From an uncultured Opitutaceae bacterium (GTDB lineage: Bacteria; Verrucomicrobiota; Verrucomicrobiia; Opitutales; Opitutaceae), in NCBI GenBank assembly GCA_903891325.1, contig CAITEC010000004.1, positions 1 to 34,878 on the forward strand: DNA of 34,878 nucleotides, written 5' to 3'. Below, one piece after another: positions 15,560-24,694 of this stretch. The position numbers were made by a program, and so were the translations under genes. How positions within the stretch are numbered: the first letter of the stretch is position 1; every line of letters starts with the position of its first letter. Below the pieces are notes generated by a model that saw only the letters and a program-made list of their open reading frames with translations, had not been told where the DNA came from and searched no databases.

Positions 15560-16437
15560 TTTGTCAGCACTTTGAGGCCGGCCCAAGCCCAGCCGCTGGG
15601 AATGGAGCTGAAGGGTATTTTCGAAAAGCGAAGCGTGCGCGCGAGCGAGGCCGGGCGGTCCGGGAATCGCCGGCCATAGGACCGGGCGTTGCGGTAGGTG
15701 AAGAACCGGGCGAGCCAGCGGCCCAGCCGCGGCCTGGCGGGGAATTGCTCGCGGGCGATCCGCAGCCGCAGGAGATGCGTCTGGCGGAGCATCCGGCCCC
15801 AGGTGCTCTCGGTCCACTGGCCGGGCGACACCCGGTAGAAGGCGGCGACCGTGCGGACGACCTCGACGGGCCCGGCGCAGGCCAGCCGGTACCAGAAGTG
15901 ATAGTCAGCCAGCGGGCCCTGGCGCTCGTCGAAGCCGCCGAGGGAGAGGGCGAGCTCGCGGCGGATGAGCACGCCGGGAAAGGGGGTCATCGAGCTTTTT
16001 AGAAAATAACCCGGTCGATAGTCCATTACGGCCGGCCTGCCACGGGGAGCGGGCCGGACGGGGATCGCCGCCCCCTGGACCGTCTGCGTGCAGACGGCCG
16101 CAAGCCCGTCTCGAAGCCGCGGCGCCACCGTAGCCAGGTACCAGGGGAAGAGGGCGTCGTCCTCGTGGAGGACCATGACCCAGCGGCCCCGGGACATCCG
16201 CAGGCAGCGGTTCCAGTTGCCGATCCCGCCCAGGGGAGGGTCGTTGCGGTGGTAGGAGCAGCGGCCCCCGGGGAATCCGGCGGCCAGGGCCCGCGTCTCC
16301 TCAAGCCCGCCGTCGTCGCAGATCACAATCTCGTAGTCGAGCGCCAGGGTCTGGGCCGCGATGCTCGCCAGCGCCTCGGCGAGAAGCCAGGGCCGGTTGT
16401 AGGCGGGGATCGCGAAACTGACCAGCGGGGGATCCAT
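15556..16437 (-). CDS. Glycosyltransferase family 2
   Basis: A GT2 enzyme of 293 aa starts at MDPPLVSFAIPAYNRPWLLA. The conserved segments are YEIVICDDGGLEETRALAA, PPLGGIGNWNRCLRMSRGRW and VMVLHEDDALFPWYL (HEDD metal site, about 97-111), then TPFPGVLIRRELALSLGGFD and PLADYHFWYRLA. The ATG at 16437 is preceded by GAGG at a suitable distance, one of the few Shine-Dalgarno-like sites here. A GTG six codons upstream overlaps the methyltransferase stop as GTGA and is an alternative. The acceptor and donor are unknown. Confidence 0.9.
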   Translation of the reverse strand: MDPPLVSFAIPAYNRPWLLAEALASIAAQTLALDYEIVICDDGGLEETRALAAGFPGGRCSYHRNDPPLGGIGNWNRCLRMSRGRWVMVLHEDDALFPWYLATVAPRLRDGLAAVCTQTVQGAAIPVRPAPRGRPAVMDYRPGYFLKSSMTPFPGVLIRRELALSLGGFDERQGPLADYHFWYRLACAGPVEVVRTVAAFYRVSPGQWTESTWGRMLRQTHLLRLRIAREQFPARPRLGRWLARFFTYRNARSYGRRFPDRPASLARTLRFSKIPFSSIPSGWAWAGLKVLTK

Positions 16438-16451
16438 CCGCTTATCCTCGG

Positions 16452-17288
16452 TCACGTTTTCTGGTACGACCAGACATCCTGATGGTTGTCCCAGCCGCGG
16501 GCGGCGTGCCGGACGAGCTTCACCTGCCCGGGGAAGCGGTCGGCCATTTCCGCCTTCAGGTAGGCTTCCGAGTAGATCGCCATGCCGTAGTACCCGCCGG
16601 GCTTGTAGGGGGTGTGGCAGTGGCCGTTGAGCGCGAAGTCGGTCCGCAGCTGGTGCTCGATTTCCGGGAACTGCTTCCCGTAGCCGGCGAGCCCGGGATT
16701 GGTGAAGCAGCTCTCGCCCTGGGTCGTGAACACCATCAGCCCGCCGGGATTGAGGGCGGGCACGAATTTCTCGAAGAGCCCGAAGCTTTTGTTGGTATCC
16801 AGGTGGGAGAAGAGCGATCCGACCCAGATCAGGTCGTAGCGCTGCGGGAAGGCGAGCAGCCGGGGATCGTCGTTGGAGTAAAGCGCCGTGGCCCCGAACT
16901 CGTCGTGGCAGAAGTCCGCGGCCATGGTGTCGATCTCGCACGCCGAGATTCCCGCCGGGTCGACCTTCTCGCTCAGCCAGCGGAGCACCCGGCCGTGCCC
17001 GCAGGGCAGGTCCAGGACCGTGTGAATGTCCGCGTAGCTGCGGCCGCAGGCCGCCAGCGTGGCGTCGATGTTGGCCATCGCCGACCGGCCGACGGACAGG
17101 TAGTGGTCGAGCCCGTGCTGGGAAACGGGGGAGAACATCAGGTCCAGGGTGTGGATGGCGCCCTTGACGCCGGGAAACCGGTTCAGGGTCAGGAATCGGG
17201 GGAGCGGGCAGAACTTGTAAAGGCGGGTCCTCTTGAGGAAGAGGCGCTTGGCCTTCATGGCTCCGAAGCTGGTGGTGGCGTTTGGCAT
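16452..17288 (-). CDS. Class I SAM-dependent methyltransferase
   Basis: This 278-aa cytoplasmic enzyme has SAM motif I in VLDLPCGHGRVLRWL (about 91-105), an acidic motif II at SACEIDTMAADFC, and the later motif YDLIWVGSLFSHLDT. The N-terminal KAKRLFLKRTRLYKFCPLPR is strongly basic. Lying between a GT9 and a GT2 gene, it probably methylates a sugar of the same glycan or caps its growth. This is contextual inference. MKAKRLFL, ten codons in, is an alternative start. Confidence 0.85.
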   Translation of the reverse strand: MPNATTSFGAMKAKRLFLKRTRLYKFCPLPRFLTLNRFPGVKGAIHTLDLMFSPVSQHGLDHYLSVGRSAMANIDATLAACGRSYADIHTVLDLPCGHGRVLRWLSEKVDPAGISACEIDTMAADFCHDEFGATALYSNDDPRLLAFPQRYDLIWVGSLFSHLDTNKSFGLFEKFVPALNPGGLMVFTTQGESCFTNPGLAGYGKQFPEIEHQLRTDFALNGHCHTPYKPGGYYGMAIYSEAYLKAEMADRFPGQVKLVRHAARGWDNHQDVWSYQKT

Positions 17289-17305
17289 GGGGAAAGTTCC
17301 GGGAT

Positions 17306-18349
17306 TCAGGAAGCGGGGGCCTTGAGCCGGGAAAACTGGCGGGAGACCGCGGCGAATACCGCCTCAACCGTGAGCCGGCGGACGCATTGGTTGTGGTAGG
17401 AGTCGAGGGGGACGCACTCGGCCGGGGCGACGCACTCGGTGCAGGGCAGGGAAGGCTGCAGGAGGATGTGCCCGGAACCGGCCGGGGGAAATAGGACGCT
17501 GCTTTGCGAGCCGTAGAGGGCGACGACCGGGGTTCCCACCGCCGCGGCAACGTGCATGGGGCCGCTGTCGTGGCAGAGCAGGACCGAGGAGAGCCGCGCC
17601 AGCGCGGCGAAGCGCGTGAGGGCGAAGGGGTCGGTGAAGGCCAGAAGGTGCGTGTGGGCGAACTTGCGGATCGACTCGATGAGCGCCCTCTCGCCCGGCC
17701 CGCCGACCAGGACGACCTGGACACCGAGCTCCTCCTGGGCGCGGTCGCACACGGCGGCGAAGCGCTCGGCGGGCCAGAGTCTCCAATGGCTGCGGCTGCC
17801 GGGATGGACGAGGAGGATGGGGCCGGTGGCCCCGACGATCCGCTTCAGGGCCGCGACGTCGTCATCCCGGGGCACGAGCCGCACCTCGCGGGTCGCGATG
17901 GGGACCCCGGCGGGGGCCAGGGCGCGCAGGAAGTATTCGGTGATCGGGCGGGACTCGTGCAGCTCGTTCGGGTCGTGCTCGATGTGCGTGTAGCAGGACT
18001 TGAACTTCAGGGGGAAGCCGCCGTGGTGGAGGCCCAGCCGGAAGGGGGCGCCGGAAAGCCGGGTGATGAGCGCGGTCCCCTCGGTGTTCTCGAGATTGAA
18101 GACGTGGGTCCAGCGGGTCCGCCTGAGCTCCAGGATGAAGCGCGGCCAGGCGGCCACGCCCTCGGGCAGGAGCAGGGGCTCGTCCACGTCCGGATTGAGA
18201 GCGAGCACTCCCGCGTAGGCGGGCTCGACCAGGACGCGGATCAGCGCGGAGGGGCGGTGGAGCCGCAGGTTTCTCAGGAAGGACCCGAGCAGCACGATGT
18301 CACCGAGGTAATGCCGGCGGATTACGAGAATTTGCGGGCTCTCCTGCAT
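17306..18349 (-). CDS. Glycosyltransferase family 9 (heptosyltransferase-like)
   Basis: A GT-B fold protein of about 347 aa, similar to ADP-heptose:LPS heptosyltransferases. ILVIRRHYLGDIVLLGSFLR opens the N-terminal domain. The C-terminal nucleotide-sugar domain has LLVHPGSRSHWRLWPAERFA, VVLVGGPGERALIE and CHDSGPMHVAAAVGTPVVAL (the diagnostic DSGPMH block). A CTECVAPAECVP cysteine cluster near the C-terminus resembles that in family members. The start used is MQESPQIL; upstream in-frame starts are possible but would reach into the preceding gene. It points to an LPS inner core or similar glycan. Confidence 0.9.
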   Translation of the reverse strand: MQESPQILVIRRHYLGDIVLLGSFLRNLRLHRPSALIRVLVEPAYAGVLALNPDVDEPLLLPEGVAAWPRFILELRRTRWTHVFNLENTEGTALITRLSGAPFRLGLHHGGFPLKFKSCYTHIEHDPNELHESRPITEYFLRALAPAGVPIATREVRLVPRDDDVAALKRIVGATGPILLVHPGSRSHWRLWPAERFAAVCDRAQEELGVQVVLVGGPGERALIESIRKFAHTHLLAFTDPFALTRFAALARLSSVLLCHDSGPMHVAAAVGTPVVALYGSQSSVLFPPAGSGHILLQPSLPCTECVAPAECVPLDSYHNQCVRRLTVEAVFAAVSRQFSRLKAPAS

Positions 18350-18372
18350 CGAATCAGGAGATCGTCCCACGC

Positions 18373-19389
18373 TTACCCGGGGGGCGTCCATCGCAAACGC
18401 TCGACCGCAAGCACGGGTGCGGGCGGCGGTCCCAGCCGGTCCCGCAGGCGACGCAGGGCGCGGCCGAGATTGGAAAAGGGCTTGGAGAGCCGGTGGGTGA
18501 GCAGGAGAAGGCAGCGCCACCCGGGCGACAGCCGCGCGGCCAGCGTTGCCTCCATCGCCTCGATCTCGGGAAGCCGGGGGGAACGCTTCCGGGAGTAATA
18601 GAGCGTGCGGTGGCAGATCGAGCGCAGGGCGAAGGGCCCCATGTGGGAGCGGGCCGCGAGGACGTCCAGGTAGCGGTCGGCTATCCGCAGGCTCTCCACC
18701 GGGCCGACATGGGCGCTGCGGTTGGCGACCGTCTGCTGGGCCGCGTGGCGGCGGAATCCGCACAGCGGCTCGGGATCAAAGGCCAGGTCGCCGGAAAGGA
18801 GGAGGTGGAACCACATTTCCAGGTCGACCACCTGGCGGAGCGCCGGGTCGAAGCCCCGGGACGCGGCCGCGGTGCGGAAGAGGACGGCGGAGGGTTCCCC
18901 GACGAGGTTGCGGTCCGCGCGCAGGCAGCGGCCGATGAGATCGATCCCCTCGTGGATCCCGGGGCGCTTCAGGTCGTCCCAGATTTCCTCGGGGCGGGAG
19001 GCATCGTCGAGGACCAGGCGGGAGGATGCGGCGATGACCGCCCCGGGCGCGCCGTCCAGGAGGCCGACCATCCGGCGGAGCGCCTCCCGGGACACCAGGC
19101 AGTCGTCGCCAAAGACATACTTGCAGTACTCGCCCCGGGCCTCGCGCAGGCACCAGTTCCAGTTGGCGACCATCCCGATGTTTTGCCCGTGCCGCTGGAC
19201 TCGGATCCGGGAATCCCTGGCGGCGTAGGCTTGTGCGATCTCGGCGGACCGGTCCGGAGAGGCGTCGTCGCTTACGATCACCTCAAAGTCCCCGAAGTCC
19301 TGGGCGAGGACCGACTCGATGGACTCGGGCAGGTAGCGCTCGAACCGGTAGGTGGGGATAAGGACGCTGAGCTTTGGGGCGGCGGACAT
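18373..19389 (-). CDS. Glycosyltransferase family 2
   Basis: A 338-aa GT2 enzyme. LSVLIPTYRFERYLPESIES and VIVSDDASPDRSAEIAQAY form the nucleotide-sugar site. NIGMVANWNWCLREARGEY is followed by CKYVFGDDCLVSREA with a GDD metal motif (about 92-95). EPSAVLFRTAAASRGFDPAL and VVDLEMWFHLLL are the acceptor-side motifs. The start ATG shares one base with the MsbA-like stop (TGATG), so translation is coupled. The C-terminal basic tail HRLSKPFSNLGRALRRLRDR may associate with the membrane. Confidence 0.9.
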   Translation of the reverse strand: MSAAPKLSVLIPTYRFERYLPESIESVLAQDFGDFEVIVSDDASPDRSAEIAQAYAARDSRIRVQRHGQNIGMVANWNWCLREARGEYCKYVFGDDCLVSREALRRMVGLLDGAPGAVIAASSRLVLDDASRPEEIWDDLKRPGIHEGIDLIGRCLRADRNLVGEPSAVLFRTAAASRGFDPALRQVVDLEMWFHLLLSGDLAFDPEPLCGFRRHAAQQTVANRSAHVGPVESLRIADRYLDVLAARSHMGPFALRSICHRTLYYSRKRSPRLPEIEAMEATLAARLSPGWRCLLLLTHRLSKPFSNLGRALRRLRDRLGPPPAPVLAVERLRWTPPG

Positions 19390-21140
19390 CAGTGCGCCGG
19401 CTGCCGGCCCTGCTGGCGATCGTAGAGCGACCGGTACAGCGGATTGGCGCCGTAGAGGGTTTCGTGTCCGCCGGCGGCGACGATTTCCCCGCCGTCGAAG
19501 ACGAGGATCATCGACGCGTCGCGGATCGTGCTGAAGCGGTGGGCGATGATCAGGACGGTCTTTCCCACCATGAGCTTCTTCAGCGCATCCTGGATCGCGG
19601 CCTCGCTCCCGCCGTCCAGGGCGCTTGTCGCCTCGTCGAGGATCAGGATCGGGGAATTGCGCAGGAAGGCCCGCGCGATCGCCATGCGCTGCTTCTGGCC
19701 GCCGGAGAGCCGGGATCCGCGCTCGCCCGCGAGGGTCTCGTATCCCTGGGGGAAGGCCGTGATGAACTCGTGCGCGTGCGCGTCCCGGGCCGCGGCGAAG
19801 ACCTCCTCGCGGGAGGCGTCGGGCCGGCCCAGGAGCAGGTTGTCGTAGAGGGAGTCGTTGAAAAGGACCGGGTCCTGGGAGACCAGGGCGATGTTGCGCC
19901 GCAGGTCGGCGAAGCGCATCGAGCGCACGTCGATCCCGTCGATCGTGACGCTCCCGGTGGACGCCTCGTAGAAGCGGGGGACCAGGTTCACGAAGGTGGT
20001 CTTTCCCGCGCCGCTGGGCCCGACCAGGGCGCAGACGGTCCCGGCGGGGATCTTCAGGTCGATATTCCGGAGGACCGGGGTGCCTTTCTTGTAGGCGAAG
20101 GAGACGTGGTTGAAGGCGAGGTCCCCGCGGAGCCGGCCCACCTTTGCGGGCGAGGGGGGATCGGCGATCGTGACGGGCTCGTTGGTGATCTGCTCGAGGC
20201 GCTCAAGCGACGACCCGCCGCGCTTCAGCTCGTTGTTCATCGCCCCGAGCTTCTTGATCGGCTCGTAGCAGGTGTAGATCGCCGTCACGATCGACAGGAA
20301 GGCTCCCCATTGGACGTGGATCTTGTAGGCGTAGAGGAGCGTGAAGGACAGACCGGCCGCCGAGATGATCTCGATCGCCGGCGTGAGTCCCGAGGCGTAC
20401 TTGGCGACCTTCATGTTGGCCCTGACGAGATTCCCCGTCATCACCGCGAAGCGGTTCACCTCGTGCTGCTCCAGGCCGAAGGCGCGGACCTCCTTGACCC
20501 CGGCGATATTCTCGGTGAAGCGGTCGGCGATGTTGCCGATCTCGCGCTGGAGCTTCTGGGTGCGCTTGATCAGCTTCTTGCCCACGTAGCGGATCGGGAG
20601 GACGGAAAGGGGGACGATGGCCATCGAGGCGAGCATCAGCGAAATCCCCCGCTCCCTGAAGGCCAGGTAGGCGACATAGGTGAGTGCGCTCACCAGGGTG
20701 GCCGGCTGGGTGAAGATGTCCGTTGTGATCGAGCTGAGCGTATTCTGGAGCTGGTTGGTGTCACCGAGCCCGCGCGCGATCAGGTCCCCGGTTGACATCT
20801 TGTCGTAGAAGGCCAGGGGCAGCGCCTGGAGCTTGCGGAAGTAGTCCAGCCGGATCGCCTCGAGGATCCGAACGCCGGAATACGTGGACAGGTACTTGGA
20901 GAGGTAACCGGCGATGCCCCTGATCGTGAAGACGGCCGGAAGCCACAGGGCGATGCCGATCAACTGGATGCGGGTGAGCGGCACCGGGTTCACGCCGAAC
21001 ATCCGGGGAAGGACCGTCTTCACCATGAGCGGCAGCCCGGCCCCGGCGGCCACCCCGTACACGATGCCGAAGAGGATGGACCCGATCAGGGAGCCGCGGA
21101 CCGCCCGCAGGTATTTGAAGTAGGGGTAAAAGCGGCGCAT
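19389..21140 (-). CDS. msbA: MsbA-like ABC exporter (lipid/glycolipid flippase family)
   Basis: This is a half-transporter ABC exporter of 583 aa with fused membrane and ATPase domains, the length of MsbA. About six membrane helices lie in residues 15-310. The ATPase has Walker A GPSGAGKTT (about 370), Q-loop LVSQDPVLF, signature LSGGQKQRMAIARAF, Walker B ILILDEATSALD and switch His in IIAHRFS. Immediately upstream are OppC/OppB, and immediately downstream are glycosyltransferases coupled by a TGATG overlap. Lipid-linked glycan or lipid A-core flipping across the inner membrane is the best guess. I chose MRRFYPYFKYLRAV as the start because it sits 2 nt after the oppC stop. Confidence 0.85.
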   Translation of the reverse strand: MRRFYPYFKYLRAVRGSLIGSILFGIVYGVAAGAGLPLMVKTVLPRMFGVNPVPLTRIQLIGIALWLPAVFTIRGIAGYLSKYLSTYSGVRILEAIRLDYFRKLQALPLAFYDKMSTGDLIARGLGDTNQLQNTLSSITTDIFTQPATLVSALTYVAYLAFRERGISLMLASMAIVPLSVLPIRYVGKKLIKRTQKLQREIGNIADRFTENIAGVKEVRAFGLEQHEVNRFAVMTGNLVRANMKVAKYASGLTPAIEIISAAGLSFTLLYAYKIHVQWGAFLSIVTAIYTCYEPIKKLGAMNNELKRGGSSLERLEQITNEPVTIADPPSPAKVGRLRGDLAFNHVSFAYKKGTPVLRNIDLKIPAGTVCALVGPSGAGKTTFVNLVPRFYEASTGSVTIDGIDVRSMRFADLRRNIALVSQDPVLFNDSLYDNLLLGRPDASREEVFAAARDAHAHEFITAFPQGYETLAGERGSRLSGGQKQRMAIARAFLRNSPILILDEATSALDGGSEAAIQDALKKLMVGKTVLIIAHRFSTIRDASMILVFDGGEIVAAGGHETLYGANPLYRSLYDRQQGRQPAH

Positions 21141-21142
21141 GT

Positions 21143-22045
21143 TCAGTCCTTGGCGGCGCGCACATCCAATGCGTCCCTGAGCCCGTCGCCGAGGAAATTG
21201 AGCGAGAAGAGCGTCAGGGAAAAGATGCCGCCCGGGAAGACCAGCAGCCACCAGAATTCCTCCATCTTGTCGGCGCCGTCCTTGATGAGCACGCCCCAGG
21301 AACTCATCGGCGCCTGCACACCCAGGCCCAGGAAGCTCAGGAAGGCCTCCAGGAGCATGACGGCGGGGATCGTGAGGGTCGTGTAGACGATCACCGGACC
21401 GAGGACGTTGGGAATGATGTGCCGGAAGATGATCCGGCGGCGTCCCAGGCCGAGCGTGCGCGCGGCCTCGATGAACTCCATCCGCTTCACGGAGAGCACC
21501 TGCCCGCGCACGATCCGGGCCATGGTGAGCCACTCGACCGCGCCGATTGCGAAGAAGAGCAGGAAGATGTTCCGGCCGAAGAAGACCATCAGCAGGATGA
21601 CGAAAATCGTGAAGGGCAGGGCGTAGAGGATGTCCACGATTCGCATCATGAGGGCGTCGGTCTTGCCGCCGACAAACCCGGCGATCGCCCCGTAGGTGAC
21701 GCCGATCACCAGGGCGACAAAGGTGGCCACGAGGCCAACCATGATCGATATGCGGCCGCCGAAAAGGATCCGGGAAAAGAGGTCGCGGCCGAGGTCGTCG
21801 GTGCCCAGCCAGTGGGCGCTGCTCGGAGGCGTCGCACCCAGGTCCAGGTGGATTTCCCGGTAGGACTGCGAGAAGATCGGGCCGAAGGCGCAGAGGACCG
21901 CAAGGACGGCCAGGACGCAGCCGCCGAAGAAGGCCAGGCGGTTGCGCCGCAGCCGGCGCCAGGCGTCGCTCCAGAGCGAATGGCCCTCGTCGAGGGCCTC
22001 CGGGGGCGCGGAGCCTACTCGAACTTGAGCTTCGGGTTCAGGCAT
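21143..22045 (-). CDS. oppC: Oligopeptide/dipeptide ABC transporter permease OppC
   Basis: A 300-aa inner-membrane permease. The N-terminal cytoplasmic lead LWSDAWRRLRRNRLAFFGG and first helix are followed by HWLGTDDLGRDLFSRILFGG, the OppC/DppC hallmark. The EAA loop MEFIEAARTLGLGRRRIIFR (about 183-202) docks the ATPases. The segment SFLGLGVQAPMSSWGVLI is also characteristic. It overlaps oppB by 31 nt. No OppD/OppF ATPases follow; the next gene is the MsbA-like exporter, 2 nt away, so the ATPases must be supplied from elsewhere. Confidence 0.93.
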   Translation of the reverse strand: MPEPEAQVRVGSAPPEALDEGHSLWSDAWRRLRRNRLAFFGGCVLAVLAVLCAFGPIFSQSYREIHLDLGATPPSSAHWLGTDDLGRDLFSRILFGGRISIMVGLVATFVALVIGVTYGAIAGFVGGKTDALMMRIVDILYALPFTIFVILLMVFFGRNIFLLFFAIGAVEWLTMARIVRGQVLSVKRMEFIEAARTLGLGRRRIIFRHIIPNVLGPVIVYTTLTIPAVMLLEAFLSFLGLGVQAPMSSWGVLIKDGADKMEEFWWLLVFPGGIFSLTLFSLNFLGDGLRDALDVRAAKD

Positions 22046-22989
22046 ACCTGGATGATGTCCACGACGAGGTTCATGATCACTATGAGAGCGGCGTAAAGGA
22101 TGACGGTTCCCAGGACCAGGGTGTAGTCCCGGTTGAAGGCCGAGTTCACGAATTCACGGCCGAGCCCGGGAATCTGGAAGATGGTCTCGATCACGAAGGA
22201 TCCCGTGAGGATGCCGGCGGTTGCCGGCCCGAGGAAGGAGACGACCGGCAGCAGGCCGCCGCGCAGCGCGTGCCGGAAGATGACCCGGGCCTCGCTGGCG
22301 CCCTTGGCCCGCGCGGTGCGGATGAAGTCCTGGCTGAGGATCTCGAGGAGCCCGCCGCGGGTCAGCCGGGCGATGTAGGCGGCGTAGACCGACCCGAGGG
22401 TCAGGCAGGGCAGCACCCGGTCGATCGGCCCGTACCAGCCCGAGGCGTTGAACACGTGCAGGTGGATCGCAAAGGCGAGGACAAGCAGGGGGCCCATGAC
22501 AAAGGTCGGGACGCAGATTCCCGTCATCGCCGCCGATGAGCAGATGTAGTCGATCCAGGAATTGCGGCGCACGGCGGCGAACACCCCCAGGCTGACCCCG
22601 AAGACGAGCGCGAAGGCCAGCGAGTAGGCGCCAAGCTCGATGGAAACGGGAAGCTTGTCGGCGATGATCTCGTTGACCGTCCGGTTCGGGTACTTGAAGG
22701 AGGGCCGGAAATCGATCCCGAAGGCGGCCTTCAGGTCCGGGCCGTTTTCCAGGGCCGAGGGATGGAAGGCCTTGGGGCAGAGATCCCAGAGGTAGTCGGT
22801 GTACTGCTTCCAGAGCGGGTCATCCAGGTGGTAGTAGGCGGCAAGGTTGCGCTGGACCTCGGGGGTCACGGCCCGCTCGGCGGTGAAGGGGCCGCCGGGA
22901 ACGAAGCGCTGCATGAAGAAAGTCCCGGTGATGATGACGAGCATCACGGGGATGGACTGCAGGAGGCGAAGGCCGATGAAGCGAAGCAT
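22015..22989 (-). CDS. oppB: Oligopeptide/dipeptide ABC transporter permease OppB
   Basis: A 324-aa inner-membrane permease. It starts MLRFIGLRLLQSIPVMLVII and has FVPGGPFTAERAVTPEVQ, the usual periplasmic region after helix 1. The EAA loop is DFIRTARAKGASEARVIFRH (about 217-236), and GSFVIETIFQIPGLGREFVN near the C-terminus is the family signature. The middle insert HPSALENGPDLKAAFGIDFR is a periplasmic loop seen in long OppB members. It begins 15 nt after the binding-protein gene. Confidence 0.93.
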   Translation of the reverse strand: MLRFIGLRLLQSIPVMLVIITGTFFMQRFVPGGPFTAERAVTPEVQRNLAAYYHLDDPLWKQYTDYLWDLCPKAFHPSALENGPDLKAAFGIDFRPSFKYPNRTVNEIIADKLPVSIELGAYSLAFALVFGVSLGVFAAVRRNSWIDYICSSAAMTGICVPTFVMGPLLVLAFAIHLHVFNASGWYGPIDRVLPCLTLGSVYAAYIARLTRGGLLEILSQDFIRTARAKGASEARVIFRHALRGGLLPVVSFLGPATAGILTGSFVIETIFQIPGLGREFVNSAFNRDYTLVLGTVILYAALIVIMNLVVDIIQVCLNPKLKFE

Positions 22990-23004
22990 GGCGGTCGGGA
23001 TTTC

Positions 23005-24645
23005 CTAGCGCTCCACGTACACGAATTTCCAGGGATGGTTGTTGAGCAGGACCGGGTACCAGCCGCGCACCTTCGGGCTCAGGGCGTAGGTAAACGTGTA
23101 ATAATACAGGGGGATGATCGGGCACTCGTCCACGAGGATCGCGTCCATCTTCTGGTAATCCTCGTAGCGCTCCGGGGAATCCCCGGCCGCCAGGGCGGCG
23201 TGCAGCAGCCGGTCGAACTGCGGATTGGACCACAGGGTGAAATTGTTCTCGCTGCCTGACGCGAAGATTTCCAGGAGCGCCTGGGGATCCACGTAGTCGG
23301 CGATCCAGCCCGCCCGGGCGATCTGGAAGTTGTGATGCTGGGTCGCGTCCTCGTACACCTTCCACTCCTCGTTCTGGAGGGTGATCTCCACGCCCAGATT
23401 CTCCCTCCACATCGACTGGATTGCCTCCGCGATACTCACGTGATTGGCCTGGGTGTTGTAGAGCAGCTCGATCGGGGGCAGGCCCTTTCCCCCGGGATAG
23501 CCCGCCTCGGCCAGCAGTCGCCGGGCCTCGGCAAGGTCGGGTATCAGCCGGGCGCGGGCGGTGTAGCCGGCGGTTCCCGGATAGTTCATCGCGTAGGCGG
23601 GGCGCTGCCCGCCGCGCGTCACATCCCTGACAATGCCCTCCCGGTCGATCGCCATGGCCAGGGCGCGCCGCACCCGCTTGTCGGTGAAGGGCGGGCGGGT
23701 CACGTTGAACTGGTAGTAATAGGTGGCCAGCAGGGGCTCCAGGTGGAGTTCGTCAGGATGCTCCCGGCGGTACACGTCGATCTTCGACAGGGGCAGCGTG
23801 TAGGTCGCGTCCAATTCCCCGGTCCGGAACATCCGCTCCTCGGCCGCATTGTCCTGGATGGGATAGAATTCAATCTGGTCGGACTTCACGCTGGCCGCGT
23901 CCCAGTAGTACGGATTGCGGGCGACGACGATCTTCTGCTGGGGCAGCCACTCCTTCAGGAGGTAGGGTCCGTTCCCGACGTAGTTGCCCGGCTTTGTCCA
24001 TGGATTGTCCCGCCGGTCCAGCGCACCCAATTTGGCGATGGCCCTGATGGGAAGGGCGTCCCATATCCAGTGATTGGCGATGACCTTCAGGAGGTAGGGC
24101 ACCGGGTGCATCAGGGAAATCACCAGGGTCCTGCCGTCGGGCGCCCTGATTCCCACCTTGGAAAAATCCGCGGTCCGGCCCTTGTAGAAATCCTCCGCGC
24201 CCGGGACGTAGTTGAAGATCAGGTAGGCGTACGGGGACGCGAAGACCGGGTTCAGGGCCCGCTTGTACGATTGGACATAATCGTCGGCGACGATCGCGTC
24301 GCCGTTCGACCACCGGAGATTCGGCCGGAGGTGGAATGTGTAGGTGAGGCCGTCCGGGGAAATGTCCCATGACTGCGCGGTGCCGGGGACGGGGCGCAGG
24401 TCCTTCGGGTCCTCGCCGAGGAGACCCTCCATGAGTGCCATGACGACCCGGTGCTCGGGATCGCCATTGATCACCTGGGGATCGAGGCTCTGCGGCTCGT
24501 CGCCGTTTCCAACCCGGAGGATACGGGGCTGCGGGGAGCCCGCGGTCGCGGCGGCGGTCGTCGAGTCGGCGAGCTTCCGGCCGCAGGAAGCGAGGAGGAT
24601 GCCGCAGGCAAGAAGCGGCATCCATTGGGCAAGGCGTCGGGACAT
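23005..24645 (-). CDS. oppA: Peptide ABC transporter substrate-binding lipoprotein (OppA family)
   Basis: A 546-aa SBP_bac_5 protein. The N-terminus MSRRLAQWMPLLACGILL ends in the lipobox LASC with Cys21 as the lipidation site. Diagnostic blocks include EPQSLDPQVINGDPEHRVVM, SWDISPDGLTYTFHLRPNLR and WSNGDAIVADDYVQSYKRAL, then NYVGNGPYLLKEWLPQQKIV and NPYYWDAASVK. The start follows from the signal peptide; the longer frame upstream is not used. It is next to OppBC and to a second binding protein, so the two may give the permease different specificities. It ends 15 nt before oppB. Confidence 0.93.
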   Translation of the reverse strand: MSRRLAQWMPLLACGILLASCGRKLADSTTAAATAGSPQPRILRVGNGDEPQSLDPQVINGDPEHRVVMALMEGLLGEDPKDLRPVPGTAQSWDISPDGLTYTFHLRPNLRWSNGDAIVADDYVQSYKRALNPVFASPYAYLIFNYVPGAEDFYKGRTADFSKVGIRAPDGRTLVISLMHPVPYLLKVIANHWIWDALPIRAIAKLGALDRRDNPWTKPGNYVGNGPYLLKEWLPQQKIVVARNPYYWDAASVKSDQIEFYPIQDNAAEERMFRTGELDATYTLPLSKIDVYRREHPDELHLEPLLATYYYQFNVTRPPFTDKRVRRALAMAIDREGIVRDVTRGGQRPAYAMNYPGTAGYTARARLIPDLAEARRLLAEAGYPGGKGLPPIELLYNTQANHVSIAEAIQSMWRENLGVEITLQNEEWKVYEDATQHHNFQIARAGWIADYVDPQALLEIFASGSENNFTLWSNPQFDRLLHAALAAGDSPERYEDYQKMDAILVDECPIIPLYYYTFTYALSPKVRGWYPVLLNNHPWKFVYVER

Positions 24646-24694
24646 CGCTGCAGCAAAACGGGCCGCGCGGCCGGCTGCAAGTGCGGCGGGTCGG

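Noticed and set aside
19389..21533. Longer start for the MsbA-like protein reaching to 21533
   Set aside because: The added 131 residues overlap oppC in another frame and have no membrane-protein character; the ATG 2 nt after the oppC stop fits the family N-terminus.
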